DNA from: Candidatus Binatia bacterium
GTDB lineage: Bacteria; Desulfobacterota_B; Binatia; UBA9968; JAJDTQ01
Assembly (NCBI GenBank): GCA_022827045.1
Contig: JAJDTQ010000202.1
Location: 1 to 45,842 of the forward strand
Direction of reading: 5' to 3'
Length of the DNA: 45,842 bases
Shown here: in pieces, positions 27,069-36,027 of the stretch
How the letters are laid out: each line of letters begins with the position of its first letter
How positions within the stretch are numbered: position 1 is the first letter of the stretch
The notes under the pieces: model-generated
Told to the model about the DNA's origin: nothing
The model's input: the letters and a program-made list of their open reading frames with translations, nothing else
Database searches by the model: none
Program-made: the position numbers and the translations under genes

Positions 27069-27215
27069 ATGGGCAAGGAAACCTACAATCTGGCCGACAT
27101 GCTCGCCCGGATTACGGACGAAAATCTCCATCCGGAAGTGGACACCGGCCCGCCACAAGGCAACGAGGAGTGGTGGACCGACCGGATCCCGGCGCCGGCT
27201 ACGGCTTCACGATAA
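27069..27215 (+). CDS. MazE/PemI antitoxin C-terminal-like small protein or remnant
   Basis: This 48-residue frame (MGKETYNLADMLARITDENL, then HPEVDTGPPQGNEEWWTDR) closely resembles the toxin-binding tail of MazE/PemI antitoxins, which read Y-x-L-x-x-L-L-A-x-I-T-x-E-N-x-H-x-E-x-D-x-G-x-x-x-G-x-E-x-W. The AbrB-like DNA-binding half and any MazF toxin gene are missing. GAGG lies 11 bases before the ATG. It follows ridA by 14 bases and overlaps the convergent next gene by 17 bases. It is either an orphan antitoxin or a leftover of a lost toxin-antitoxin pair. Confidence 0.55.
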   Translation: MGKETYNLADMLARITDENLHPEVDTGPPQGNEEWWTDRIPAPATASR

Positions 27216-28371
27216 GGGACGGTTCTTCCTCGGCTTCCTGCTTTTCCTGAGCCTTGTGGAGGCCGAGGCTGCGCATGACCAGGGCTTCCAGTAGCGGGAC
27301 GCCGAGGCTCCCCAGGTCACCGCGGCGGATGGCCAGGGCGACCGCGAGGACGGTCCTGGCCTTCTCTTCCTGGCCCGAGACGTGCAGGTGGAGCGCGGCG
27401 TCCTCGAGGCGGCCCTCGAAGGCCGGAGCCGTGTCCTCGCCAAGGAAGATTCCCTGCACGGCTTCCCGGACGATGCTCCGGAAACGTTCTTCCTTCTGCA
27501 TCGGGTTGAGCACGATGCGGCTCTGCTCGGTCTCCTCCAGGCGTTCCAGGTAGGGTTCCAGGAGGTCTTTCTCCACGAACCAGGTGCGGAACTCGGGTTC
27601 CTCCAGGAGCTTCTCCGAGGTTTCCGACAGCGCGACGGAATCGATGCCGTCCTCGTCCACGAGATCGAAGACGGGGTGGGCGCGTTGGGCAGGCTTGGCG
27701 GCGGTCAGGTAGGTCCTGATCCGCGGATAGTCCGCGACCCCCTCCCCCGGCGCATCGGTGACCTTCTGGTAGGCTTCGTGCACCAGCCAGTCGGCGTACT
27801 CCCAAGGCACGCGCGTCATGGAGACGCCGAGCTGGGCCTTCATATCCTCCATCATCTGCCGCAGCTCCTTGCGGCGGATGACGTTGCCCCCGAGCCTTTC
27901 GAGGCCGCGCCGGTCGTTGACCGCGGCCTGCATGGCCATCAGACCGCCTCCCGGCTGCGGCCGCGTCAGGATGACCACGCGCGAGCCGCCGCCGGTCACC
28001 GACGACAGGAATCCTTCGATCTCCGGGGCGAGGCTGAAGTTGGCACTCGCCTCCTCCGGCCGGGGCGGCGCTTCGGTTCCGGCAGGCTCCAGCCCACCCT
28101 GGGCCAGCTTGAACAGCGATCGGCGGATTTCCCTGCGGACCTCCTTGTTGCCCGCCCGGCCCTCCAGAGACTTGAGCGCCTCCACCGAGGCGGCGTCGCG
28201 GATACGGCCCAGAACGTAGGCGACCGCGAGAGACTCTCCCGGCTCGGTGCCAAACCGCCGCACCAGCGGCTCCACCATGGTCACGTCCGGCGATTCCGTC
28301 TCCAGGCCCTGGCTCCGGAGTGCTTCCAGGCCGTTTCGAATGGTCTTCTGTCGCGCGTTCGGCTTGGCCAT
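27199..28371 (-). CDS. Hypothetical protein with a possible helical-repeat N-terminus
   Basis: ATG 28371 (MAKPNARQKTIRNGLEALRS) gives 390 residues; the frame also offers 28407. The first 100 residues resemble HEAT-like helices (SLAVAYVLGRIRDAASVEAL; LEGRAGNKEVRREIRRSLF). A middle domain includes FLSSVTGGGSRVVILTRPQP and RVPWEYADWLVHEAYQKV. No signal peptide, membrane helix or catalytic motif is evident, so it should be cytoplasmic. I do not recognise the family. It is divergent from the enoyl-CoA hydratase and convergent with the MazE-like fragment. Confidence 0.7.
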   Translation of the reverse strand: MAKPNARQKTIRNGLEALRSQGLETESPDVTMVEPLVRRFGTEPGESLAVAYVLGRIRDAASVEALKSLEGRAGNKEVRREIRRSLFKLAQGGLEPAGTEAPPRPEEASANFSLAPEIEGFLSSVTGGGSRVVILTRPQPGGGLMAMQAAVNDRRGLERLGGNVIRRKELRQMMEDMKAQLGVSMTRVPWEYADWLVHEAYQKVTDAPGEGVADYPRIRTYLTAAKPAQRAHPVFDLVDEDGIDSVALSETSEKLLEEPEFRTWFVEKDLLEPYLERLEETEQSRIVLNPMQKEERFRSIVREAVQGIFLGEDTAPAFEGRLEDAALHLHVSGQEEKARTVLAVALAIRRGDLGSLGVPLLEALVMRSLGLHKAQEKQEAEEEPSLIVKP

Positions 28372-28704
28372 CGTGTTACTCTTGCCATACGAGGGCGGAT
28401 TTTCCAACGAAGCATGCCGTGGCGCGGGGGTCCCGAACGCACTGGCGGGCGCCGCTCCCGGCCGGCCTGCCGATCAGGTTCCACCGGTGCGGCGCGCACC
28501 GCCAAGTATTGACTTGTCCGGCCCTGCCCGCTAATTCAGATGGATCGGCGAACCGGAAGCAACCCCCCGTCAAGTGTCCTCATTCCCGCTCGAACCCGGT
28601 CCATCGGGATGTGAAAGTGGCTTCGCTGTGCGGCCAACGGCCGTCGAACGGAGTGATGCGGATGCTGCGGCGCAATCTTTCAACGAACGTTTCAGGAGGC
28701 AAAC
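28372..28704. other. Divergent intergenic region, possible enoyl-CoA hydratase promoter
   Basis: This 333-base spacer has no gene. TTGACT at 28509-28514 is a good -35 candidate; 17 bases on stands TAATTC (28532-28537), a poor -10. AACGTTTC just before the hydratase ribosome site is echoed as GAAACGTT in the leader of the following aldehyde dehydrogenase gene. No hairpin or RNA element stands out. Confidence 0.4.
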
Positions 28705-29493
28705 ATGGCAGACGGCACGATCAACCAGACAAACGAAGGCGGCATCTCCCTTATCGAGCTCAATCACCCCCCGGTCAACTCTTATACCCACGAGATGCTG
28801 CGGGAGCTCGACAACGCGCTGCTCGCGGCCCGCTTCGACGACGACATCCACGTGATCGTGATCACGGGCCAGGGTGAGAAGTTCTTCTCCGCCGGTGCCG
28901 ACATCAACATGCTCGGGACCCAGACCCTCTCCTACAAGTCGAACTTCGCGCTCCACGGGCACGAGGTGCTGATGCGCATGGAAAACACCCCCAAGCTGGT
29001 CATCGCCGCGGTCAACGGCCACGCCATCGGCGGCGGCCTCGAGATCTCCATGGCGGCCGACATTCGCATCGGCAAGAAGGACGGCGGCCGCATGGGCTTG
29101 GCGGAGGTGAACCTGGGGGTGATGCCGGGCATGGGCGGCACCCAGCGCCTTCCGCGGCTGGTAGGCCGGGCCAAGGCCCTGGAGCTCTGCGCCACGGGCA
29201 AGCAGGTGGCCTTCGAGGAAGCCCACGACATGGGGCTCCTCCACTACATCTACGAGCGCGACAGCTTCATGCAGGACGTGATGGACTACGCCAGGCAGTT
29301 CGTGCCCCCCAACAAGGCCAGCATGGCGGTGGGCAAGATCAAGCGCGCCGTCCACGCCGGCATCGAGACCTCGTTGCCCGAGGGGCTGGCGTTCGAACGC
29401 GAGGTGCTCACCCAGACCTTCGCCAGTGAAGACGGCAACGAGGGCGTGACGGCCTACCTGGAAAAGCGGACGGCCAAGTTCAAGGGCCTGTAG
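28705..29493 (+). CDS. Enoyl-CoA hydratase/isomerase family protein
   Basis: AGGAGG five bases before ATG 28705 fixes the start. The 262-residue crotonase-fold protein has KFFSAGADINML (oxyanion-hole A-G-A-D-I), NGHAIGGGLEISMAADIRIG with Glu113, and GLAEVNLGVMPGMGGTQRLP with Glu134, so both catalytic glutamates of a hydratase are present. It would add water to enoyl-CoAs, in fatty-acid or aromatic-acid degradation. It precedes an aldehyde dehydrogenase by 98 bases; with the terminator at 31073 the two could form one unit. Confidence 0.92.
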   Translation: MADGTINQTNEGGISLIELNHPPVNSYTHEMLRELDNALLAARFDDDIHVIVITGQGEKFFSAGADINMLGTQTLSYKSNFALHGHEVLMRMENTPKLVIAAVNGHAIGGGLEISMAADIRIGKKDGGRMGLAEVNLGVMPGMGGTQRLPRLVGRAKALELCATGKQVAFEEAHDMGLLHYIYERDSFMQDVMDYARQFVPPNKASMAVGKIKRAVHAGIETSLPEGLAFEREVLTQTFASEDGNEGVTAYLEKRTAKFKGL

Positions 29494-29591
29494 ACGAAGG
29501 ACGCTCAAACGCCCCGGGCCGAGCAGCGCGGCTCTGCCCGGGTCATCGGACGAAACGTTCCAACCAACTTCAGAATCCGGAGGTATTACGC

Positions 29592-31049
29592 ATGTCCAAG
29601 CTGTTGATCGGCGGCGAGCTCGTCGACGCCGTGAAGAAGGAAACCTACGAAGTGCGCAACCCGGCCACCGGCCAAGTCGTGGACCATGCCGCCAAGGGCT
29701 CCGAAGAGGATGTCCGGCAAGCCGTGGACGCGGCGGACACGGCCTTCAAGGAATGGTCGGACACCACCCCCGAAGATCGCGGCAAGGCCCTGGAAAGCGC
29801 CTGCGAACTCATCCAGGAGCGCAGCAAGGACATCGCGGCGCTGCTGACCCAGGAGCAGGGCAAGACGCTGTTCGAGGCCGGGCTCGAGATCCATCATCTG
29901 ATCCACGGCCTGGAGTTCTACGCCGGACTGGCCTCCAAGGTGCGCGGCTCCCACGTGCCGCTGCCGCAGAAGAACGCCTACGGCATGGTGGTGCGCCAGC
30001 CCATCGGCGTGTGCGGCGCCATCGTGCCGTGGAACTTCCCGCTGACGCTCATGGGCACCAAGGTGGGTCCGGCGCTGGCGGCCGGCAACACCATCATCGT
30101 CAAGCCCGCCTCCACCACCCCGCTGGCCACCGCGCTGTGCATGGAGCTGATCGCCCAGGCCACCTATGCCGGCGGCAAGAAATCGCTGCCCGCGGGCACG
30201 GTGAACTTCGTCAGCGGACCGGGCGGCTCGGTGGGCGAGGAGCTCTTGAGCAACCCCCGCATCCGCCGCATCGCCTTCACTGGCTCCACCCCCATCGGCC
30301 GTCACGTCATGGAGGTGGCGGGACGGGAGATCAAGCGGGTCACGCTGGAACTCGGCGGCAGCGACCCCATGATCGTCATGGAGGACGCCAACGTCGACAT
30401 GGCGGTGAAGATGGCCGACATCGGACGCTACTTCAACTGCGGCCAGATGTGCCTGGGGGTGAAGCGCCTGTTCGTGCACGAATCCGTTGCCGACGACTTC
30501 GTCGGCAAGCTGGCGGCGGGCCTCCAGAAGAAAGCGGTCGGCGACGGCATGAAGAAGGAAAGCCGCATGGGGCCGCTCCACGTGGACTACCAGCGCACCG
30601 AGGTGGAAGAACAGGTGGAGGACGCCAAGGCGCGCGGCGCCAAGGCGGTGGCGGGCGGCGCCCGGCCGGAAGGCGACGAATTCAAGAACGGCCACTTCTA
30701 CCTGCCGACGCTGCTGACGGACGTGCCCGACGATGCCCGCATCGCCACCGAGGAGTGCTTTGGCCCGGCCCTGCCGGTGTTCACGTTCAAGGACCTGGAC
30801 GAGGCCATCGAGCGCGCCAACGCCTCCGAGTTCGGCCTCGGCTCGTCCATCTGGACCAGCAACATGGTGTACGCCAACAAGGCCATCGACAGGCTCGAGG
30901 CGGGCAACGTGTGGGTCAACTCTCTCCACTACGGCTACGACGAGCTGCCCTTCGGCGGCGTCAAGTCCAGCGGCGTGGGCCGCGAGCACGGCCCGGAGGC
31001 GTTGGACTATTACCTGGAGCCCAAGGGCGTGGTGGTCGTCAACGTCTAG
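29592..31049 (+). CDS. NAD(P)-dependent aldehyde dehydrogenase
   Basis: GGAGG eight bases before ATG 29592. The 485-residue protein has GVCGAIVPWNFPLTLMGTKV, IAFTGSTPIGRHV, catalytic Glu253 in VTLELGGSDPM, nucleophile Cys287 in NCGQMCLGVKRL and the C-terminal LPFGGVKSSGVGREHG. It belongs to the broad ALDH superfamily, nearest in pattern to succinate-semialdehyde or betaine-type enzymes, oxidising an aldehyde to its acid. The neighbour hydratase suggests an organic-acid degradation route. A terminator follows 23 bases after the stop. Confidence 0.93.
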   Translation: MSKLLIGGELVDAVKKETYEVRNPATGQVVDHAAKGSEEDVRQAVDAADTAFKEWSDTTPEDRGKALESACELIQERSKDIAALLTQEQGKTLFEAGLEIHHLIHGLEFYAGLASKVRGSHVPLPQKNAYGMVVRQPIGVCGAIVPWNFPLTLMGTKVGPALAAGNTIIVKPASTTPLATALCMELIAQATYAGGKKSLPAGTVNFVSGPGGSVGEELLSNPRIRRIAFTGSTPIGRHVMEVAGREIKRVTLELGGSDPMIVMEDANVDMAVKMADIGRYFNCGQMCLGVKRLFVHESVADDFVGKLAAGLQKKAVGDGMKKESRMGPLHVDYQRTEVEEQVEDAKARGAKAVAGGARPEGDEFKNGHFYLPTLLTDVPDDARIATEECFGPALPVFTFKDLDEAIERANASEFGLGSSIWTSNMVYANKAIDRLEAGNVWVNSLHYGYDELPFGGVKSSGVGREHGPEALDYYLEPKGVVVVNV

Positions 31050-31072
31050 ACGGCAAGAACCCGAAGCCATGA

Positions 31073-31108
31073 ACGGGTGTCACTGTGCGAGACGGTGGCA
31101 CCCGTTTT
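31073..31108 (+). terminator. Intrinsic terminator after aldehyde dehydrogenase
   Basis: ACGGGTGTCAC (31073-31083) pairs with GTGGCACCCGT (31095-31105), eleven pairs with one G-U, closing an eleven-base loop and followed by TTTT. Confidence 0.8.
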
Positions 31109-31166
31109 GGTATTGACGGACCGAACACCATCGGCTGATGCAAGCGCCCGGAAATTTGTTCGATTC

Positions 31167-31329
31167 TAGTGTCGTGTCCCACGTAATTCTTTACCAAGAT
31201 GCGCAGGATTTCTTGTCGTCGGCAAGGCGCGATGACGAGCAGTGGGCGGCACCACGCGCGGAAGAGCAACGCAGCCGACGACAAGAAAGACAAGCAGATT
31301 GGTAAAGAATTACGTGGGACACGACACTA
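31167..31329. mobile_element. MITE (TA-flanked, long terminal inverted repeats) inserted in the ABC transporter gene
   Basis: The element begins TA-GTGTCGTGTCCCACGTAA and ends with the exact reverse complement before TA, with about 30 perfectly paired terminal bases (through ...TTCTTTACCAA). A second, inner inverted pair (TTTCTTGTCGTCGGC / GCCGACGACAAGAAA) makes nearly the whole element foldable. It has no transposase. TA target duplication suggests IS630/Tc1-mariner-type mobilisation. It adds 161 bases, two more than a multiple of three, and lies in codon 10 of the reconstructed ABC transporter. Confidence 0.9.
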
Positions 31330-33083
31330 GACCCGGCAGCAGGAACCTGCGCCCGCTGCGCCACCTCGTCCGGTACCTGAAGCCCTATCCCGGGCTGCTG
31401 ATCCTCACGATCCTGTCCCTGCTCACGGCGGCGGTGACGACGCTCGTCCTCCCCATCGCGGCCCGACAGATCCTGGAAATCGGCTTCACCGACGAGAACC
31501 GGGCGCTGATCGGCCGGCACTTTCAACTGCTGCTCGGGGTCATCGCCGTCCTGGCGGTGGCTTCCGCCGGCCGTTTCTATTTCGTCGCCAGAATCGGAGA
31601 GCGCGTGGTCGCAGATATCCGCAAGCAGATCCACGCGCATGTCATGGGCATGAACCCCACCTTCTTCGAGGTAACCCGCACCGGCGAGATCCTCTCGCGC
31701 CTCACCACCGACACCACGCTGATCCAGACGGTCATCGGCTCCGGCGCCTCCATGGCCCTGCGCAACCTGCTGATCTTCGCGGGCGGGTTCGTCATGCTCA
31801 TCGTCACCAGCCCGCAGCTCATGGGCGCCGTGGTGGTGTTGATCCCGCTGGTGCTGCTCCCCATCCTGGTGCTGGGCCGGCGGGTACGGCGGCTGTCCCG
31901 GCTGAGCCAGGACCGGGTGGCGGACACCAGCGCCCTCGCCGGCGAGAACCTGGACGCGGTGGAGACCGTCCAGGCGTTCACCCAGGAACGCACCGAGGAA
32001 GACCGCTTCGCCGCTGCCACCGAGGCCGCCTACCACACCGCGCTGGTGCGCATCCGCAACCGGGCGCTGCTCGTCTTCCTGGTGATCACGCTCATGTTCG
32101 GCGGTGTCGTGGGGGTGCTGTGGCTGGGAGCGGAAGCGGTGCTGAGCGACCGCATGTCCGCCGGCGTCCTGATCCAGTTCGTGTTCTACGCGATCTTCGT
32201 GGCCGGCTCGGCCGCGAGCCTGAGCCAGGTCTGGGGAGAGGTGCAGCGGGCCGCCGGCGCCACCGAGCGTTTGATGGAACTCCTGGAGGCACGGCCGGCC
32301 GTCACCGCGCCTACGGCACCCCTGCCCCTGCCCGACCCGCCCCGTGGCAGCGTCATCCTCGACGCCGTGGAGTTCGGCTACCCGTCCCGGCCCGGCGAGC
32401 TTGCGCTGGACGCGTTCTCCCTCGCCATCGAGCCCGGCGAAACGGTGGCCCTGGTGGGTCCGTCCGGGGCCGGCAAGAGCACGGTCTTCAAGTTGCTGCT
32501 GCGCTTCTACGACCCGGCGGGGGGGTGCATCCGGCTGGACGGGGTGGACCTGCGGGAGGCGGATCCCCAGGCGGTGCGGAGCCGTATCGGGCTGGTACCC
32601 CAGGAGACGGTCATCTTCTCCGCCAACGCCAGGGAGAACATCCGCTATGGGCGGCCGGCGGCCACCGACGCCGAAGTAACGGCGGCCGCCGGCGCCGCCT
32701 TCGCCGACGACTTCATCCAAGGCCTTCCGGAACGCTACGACGCCTTCCTGGGCGAGAAGGGTCTGCGCCTTTCCATCGGCCAGCGCCAGCGCATCGCCAT
32801 CGCCCGGGCCATCCTCAGAGACCCGGCCGTCATGCTGCTTGACGAGGCCACCAGCTCACTGGACGCCGAGAGCGAGCACCTGGTGCACGAGGCCCTGGAA
32901 CGCCTCATGGCCAACCGCACCACCATCATCATCGCCCACCGCCTCGCCACCGTGCTCAAGGCCGACCGCATCGTCGTCATCGACCAGGGCCGCATCGTCG
33001 CCACCGGCACCCACGAAGCGCTGATGAGCGGCGGCGGCCTCTACGCCCGGCTGGCTTCGCTGCAGTTCGCGCCGGAGGCCTAG
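31242..33083 (+). CDS. ABC exporter, fused membrane and ATPase domains, 5' end disrupted by MITE
   Basis: The longest frame starts at GTG 31242 inside the MITE; its first 29 residues are MITE-encoded and real homology starts at RNLRPLRHLVRYLKPYPG. TTG 31299 and GTG 31314 are other starts, none with a good ribosome site. The body is intact: six-helix exporter domain, Walker A GPSGAGKST (about 407-415), Q-loop LVPQETV, signature LSIGQRQR, Walker B VMLLDEATSSLD, His-loop IIIAHR. It resembles ABCB/MsbA-like lipid or drug exporters. Deleting the MITE joins ATG 31138 (MQAPGNLFDS) in frame to this body, so the native N-terminus is known. Confidence 0.88.
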   Translation: MGGTTRGRATQPTTRKTSRLVKNYVGHDTRPGSRNLRPLRHLVRYLKPYPGLLILTILSLLTAAVTTLVLPIAARQILEIGFTDENRALIGRHFQLLLGVIAVLAVASAGRFYFVARIGERVVADIRKQIHAHVMGMNPTFFEVTRTGEILSRLTTDTTLIQTVIGSGASMALRNLLIFAGGFVMLIVTSPQLMGAVVVLIPLVLLPILVLGRRVRRLSRLSQDRVADTSALAGENLDAVETVQAFTQERTEEDRFAAATEAAYHTALVRIRNRALLVFLVITLMFGGVVGVLWLGAEAVLSDRMSAGVLIQFVFYAIFVAGSAASLSQVWGEVQRAAGATERLMELLEARPAVTAPTAPLPLPDPPRGSVILDAVEFGYPSRPGELALDAFSLAIEPGETVALVGPSGAGKSTVFKLLLRFYDPAGGCIRLDGVDLREADPQAVRSRIGLVPQETVIFSANARENIRYGRPAATDAEVTAAAGAAFADDFIQGLPERYDAFLGEKGLRLSIGQRQRIAIARAILRDPAVMLLDEATSSLDAESEHLVHEALERLMANRTTIIIAHRLATVLKADRIVVIDQGRIVATGTHEALMSGGGLYARLASLQFAPEA

Positions 33084-33109
33084 TGGCCTCCACAGACCCG
33101 TCATTTAGC

Positions 33110-34477
33110 TTAGTTGGAACTCTCGATGGCGCGGAACACGGCGTCGCGGACCTTGTCGTAGTCCGCGGGGACGTCGATGGGGGTGTTGGGGTGCCGGGAC
33201 GCCACTTCCTCGAGGCGGCCTTCGTGGTACTTGATCTTGAACTCGGGGAACTTGAGGCCGTTGGCGGTGGAGATGACCACCACCCGGTCCTGCTTGCCGA
33301 TGACGCCGCGGTCCACGAGCTTGAACAGCGCGGCCAGCGCCACGCCGGTGTGGGGGCAGTTGAACAGGCCGGTGCGGTCGGCGCGGGCGGCGGCCTCGGC
33401 CAGCTCGTCCTCGGTGGCCTGCTCCACCACGCCGCCGAAGTACTGGAGGGCGCGGATGGCCTTCTGGATGCTTACCGGGTTGCCGATCTGGATGGCGCTG
33501 GCCAGGGTGGGCCGGGCCTGCACCGGCTCGAACTCGTCGAACCCCTTGAGATAGCTGAGATAGAGGGGGTTGGCCCGCTCCGCCTGGGCGCAGGCGATGC
33601 GCGGCAGCTTGGAGATCATGCCCAGATCGTGCATGAGCTTGAAGCCCTTGCCCAGGGCGCTTACGTTGCCCAGGTTGCCGCCCGGGATCACCACCCAGTC
33701 CGGCACCTGCCAGTCGAACTGCTGCACCAGTTCCATGCTCACGGTCTTCTGCCCCTCCACCCGGAGCGAGTTCATGGAGTTGGCCAGGTAGATGTTGTGG
33801 TTGGTGCACAACTCCTTCACCAAGGCCATGCAGCCGTCGAAGTCGCTGTCGATGGCCAAGGTCACTGCACCGTGGGCGATGGGCTGGATGAGCTGCGCGG
33901 TGGAAACCTTGTTCTTGGGGAGAAACACGACGGCGCGGATGTCGGCCACCGCGCAGTAGGCGGCCAGGGCCGCTGAGGTGTCTCCGGTGGACGCGCACGC
34001 CACCGCCGGGATATCCGCCCCTTCCGAGATCATCTGGCGCACCATGGACACGAGCACGGTCATGCCCAGGTCCTTGAAGGAGCCGGTGTGGCTGTTGCCG
34101 CACAGCTTCACCCAGAGGTCCTCGACGCCGATCTCCTTGCCCAGGCGCTCCGCCCAGAAGAGATTGCTGCCGCCCTCCAGGGTCGACACCACGTTGGCGT
34201 CTTCCACGTCGGGACAGACCATCTCGCGCTTGCCCCACACCGAGCTGCCGTAGGGCCACCGGTTGCGCATCAGCCGCTGGTCGAAAAGGTCGCGCCAGTA
34301 TTGCGGCGTCTTCTTCCGCAGCAGCTCCAGGTCATGGCGTACCTCCAGGAGATTGCCGCAGCGCGGACACGCGTACATGACCTCCTTGAGGCTGTAGCGC
34401 CCCGGGCAGCCGGCGATGCACTGGAACCACGCCCGGTAGGGTTCGGGTGGAGCCGCCTGGATCTTCTGCGCCTGCAT
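33110..34477 (-). CDS. thrC: Threonine synthase (second copy)
   Basis: ATG 34477 (GAGGA upstream) gives 455 residues starting [20 protein letters not shown]. It has an N-terminal zinc ribbon (C20, C24, C37, C40), the PLP lysine 135 in [11 protein letters not shown], the loop [14 protein letters not shown] and [15 protein letters not shown], the classic threonine-synthase pattern. It should convert O-phosphohomoserine to threonine. It lies last in a minus-strand set after the EutA-like gene (49-base gap). It is only distantly like the riboswitch copy at 11046. Confidence 0.92.
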   Translation of the reverse strand: MQAQKIQAAPPEPYRAWFQCIAGCPGRYSLKEVMYACPRCGNLLEVRHDLELLRKKTPQYWRDLFDQRLMRNRWPYGSSVWGKREMVCPDVEDANVVSTLEGGSNLFWAERLGKEIGVEDLWVKLCGNSHTGSFKDLGMTVLVSMVRQMISEGADIPAVACASTGDTSAALAAYCAVADIRAVVFLPKNKVSTAQLIQPIAHGAVTLAIDSDFDGCMALVKELCTNHNIYLANSMNSLRVEGQKTVSMELVQQFDWQVPDWVVIPGGNLGNVSALGKGFKLMHDLGMISKLPRIACAQAERANPLYLSYLKGFDEFEPVQARPTLASAIQIGNPVSIQKAIRALQYFGGVVEQATEDELAEAAARADRTGLFNCPHTGVALAALFKLVDRGVIGKQDRVVVISTANGLKFPEFKIKYHEGRLEEVASRHPNTPIDVPADYDKVRDAVFRAIESSN

Positions 34478-34526
34478 GACTCGTCCTCTACTGCCAACGG
34501 CGGGCGGACGCAAGCCCCGGTGTGGA

Positions 34527-36023
34527 CTATTGCCGGATAGCGGCGTTCTGCTCCGCGCTGGGGAAAACGAGCGACTTGATGACCACGGGCACCGCCCCCG
34601 ACGAAGGGATCAGCGCGCCCACGTCGATGTAGTCGAACTCCTGCAGCGCGATGCCGTCCACCGAGATGATGGACTTGTCGAGCTTCATCTCCTCCTTGAA
34701 GTGCAAGCCCAGGATGCCGCCGATGTCGCCGTCGTTGACCAGGAGCAACGGGTGCCCCTTGTCCAGAATGGACTTGAGGCCCTCCGCCACCGCGCCGCAG
34801 AAGCCCTGCAGCCGGGCGAAGGTGGCGGACCCCTCCCAGTGGAACGCCAACGCCACCGGCTGGCGGCCATCCTGCAGGTCCAGGCGCCGCAGCGCGTTGT
34901 CGATGGCGCCGATGACCTCGGCGGGATCGATGTCGTCGCCCCACTCGAAGTCGATGCGCACCACAGGGACGTTCCGCACCGGCACCGCGTCCGGGGGTGA
35001 GATGAAGATGGTGCTGCCGCTCACCTGGATGGTGTACTGGGAAGCGCCGATGACGGTGGCACGGATGCGCGCCGCGGGCTCCAGGATGGGAACGCCCAGT
35101 CCCTCCACCCGCCGGCGGATCTCCCGGCCCAGGATCGCGCCCATGTCGCCGTAGCCGTTCTCGGCGTGGCCGTAGATGAACTCGGACACGCCGCCCGAGA
35201 AGGTCACGGCGTCGACCTTGCCCCTGTACGACAGCGGCGGAAGGCGCAGCAGTTCCCGGGTCTCGTCGGTCAGCTCCTGCTGGTTGACCACCTCGAACAG
35301 GCGGTCCGCCATCTCCGAGGCAATGGCCTCCAGGGTCTGCTCGTTCATGGACTGGCCAAGCTCCAGCTCGACGCCCACCTTGCCGCCGTGGCGCCGCCCC
35401 GCCTCCTCGATCCGGACAACGGTGTTGCCGCCGTCCATGGCCAGCAGGCGGGCGCCCACGTCGATGGCGGTCACCTCGCGCACCCTGCCGCCGGCGCACA
35501 CCGCGATCTTGCTGGTGCCGCCGCCCACGTCGATGTTGAGCACCACCGCGTCCTCGCGGCCCGAGCGCGCCACCGCGCCGGAGCCGTGGGCGGCCATGGT
35601 GGTCTCGAGCCCGTCGCCGGCGGTGACCGACACGAACCGGCCCGCCTCCTCGGCGAACAGCTCGGCGATGGCGCGGGAGTTGCGCCGGCGCACCGCCACG
35701 CCGGTGAGGATCAGCGCGCCGGTGTCCACATCCTCGCGCTTGAGCTCGGCGCGCTGGTACTGCTCGTTGATGAAGCGCTCCAGGCGCTCCATGTCGATGG
35801 TGAGGTCGTCGGTGTAGGGCGTGAGCAGAATCTCCGATTCGCTCAGCACGATGCGCTTCTTGACGACGTAGCGGGTGCCTTCCTGGCTCAACTCAAGACG
35901 CGAAAACACCAGGTGGGACGTGGACGAACCGATGTCCACGCCCACGCTGGTGAGCTTGATCTCGTCTTCGTCTACGATGTGCCGGCCGGAACCGGTGAAG
36001 CCGAGGGATCCTGTGTCGGCCAC
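34527..36023 (-). CDS. EutA-like ethanolamine ammonia-lyase reactivase family protein
   Basis: The 498-residue protein starts at GTG 36023, four bases after the cupin stop. It shows the actin/Hsp70-type ATPase motifs: [20 protein letters not shown] (phosphate 1), [15 protein letters not shown] (phosphate 2) and [13 protein letters not shown] (adenosine). This combination and the segment [19 protein letters not shown] match EutA, which reactivates adenosylcobalamin-dependent ethanolamine ammonia-lyase. No eutBC genes are in the window, so it may serve another B12 enzyme or have a different job. It sits between a double-cupin gene and thrC. Confidence 0.85.
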   Translation of the reverse strand: MADTGSLGFTGSGRHIVDEDEIKLTSVGVDIGSSTSHLVFSRLELSQEGTRYVVKKRIVLSESEILLTPYTDDLTIDMERLERFINEQYQRAELKREDVDTGALILTGVAVRRRNSRAIAELFAEEAGRFVSVTAGDGLETTMAAHGSGAVARSGREDAVVLNIDVGGGTSKIAVCAGGRVREVTAIDVGARLLAMDGGNTVVRIEEAGRRHGGKVGVELELGQSMNEQTLEAIASEMADRLFEVVNQQELTDETRELLRLPPLSYRGKVDAVTFSGGVSEFIYGHAENGYGDMGAILGREIRRRVEGLGVPILEPAARIRATVIGASQYTIQVSGSTIFISPPDAVPVRNVPVVRIDFEWGDDIDPAEVIGAIDNALRRLDLQDGRQPVALAFHWEGSATFARLQGFCGAVAEGLKSILDKGHPLLLVNDGDIGGILGLHFKEEMKLDKSIISVDGIALQEFDYIDVGALIPSSGAVPVVIKSLVFPSAEQNAAIRQ

Positions 36024-36027
36024 GGCG

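Noticed and set aside
31191..32720. 509-residue minus-strand frame opposite the ABC transporter
   Set aside because: Antisense to an intact ATPase domain and runs through the MITE; His/Asp/Gly-rich artefact.
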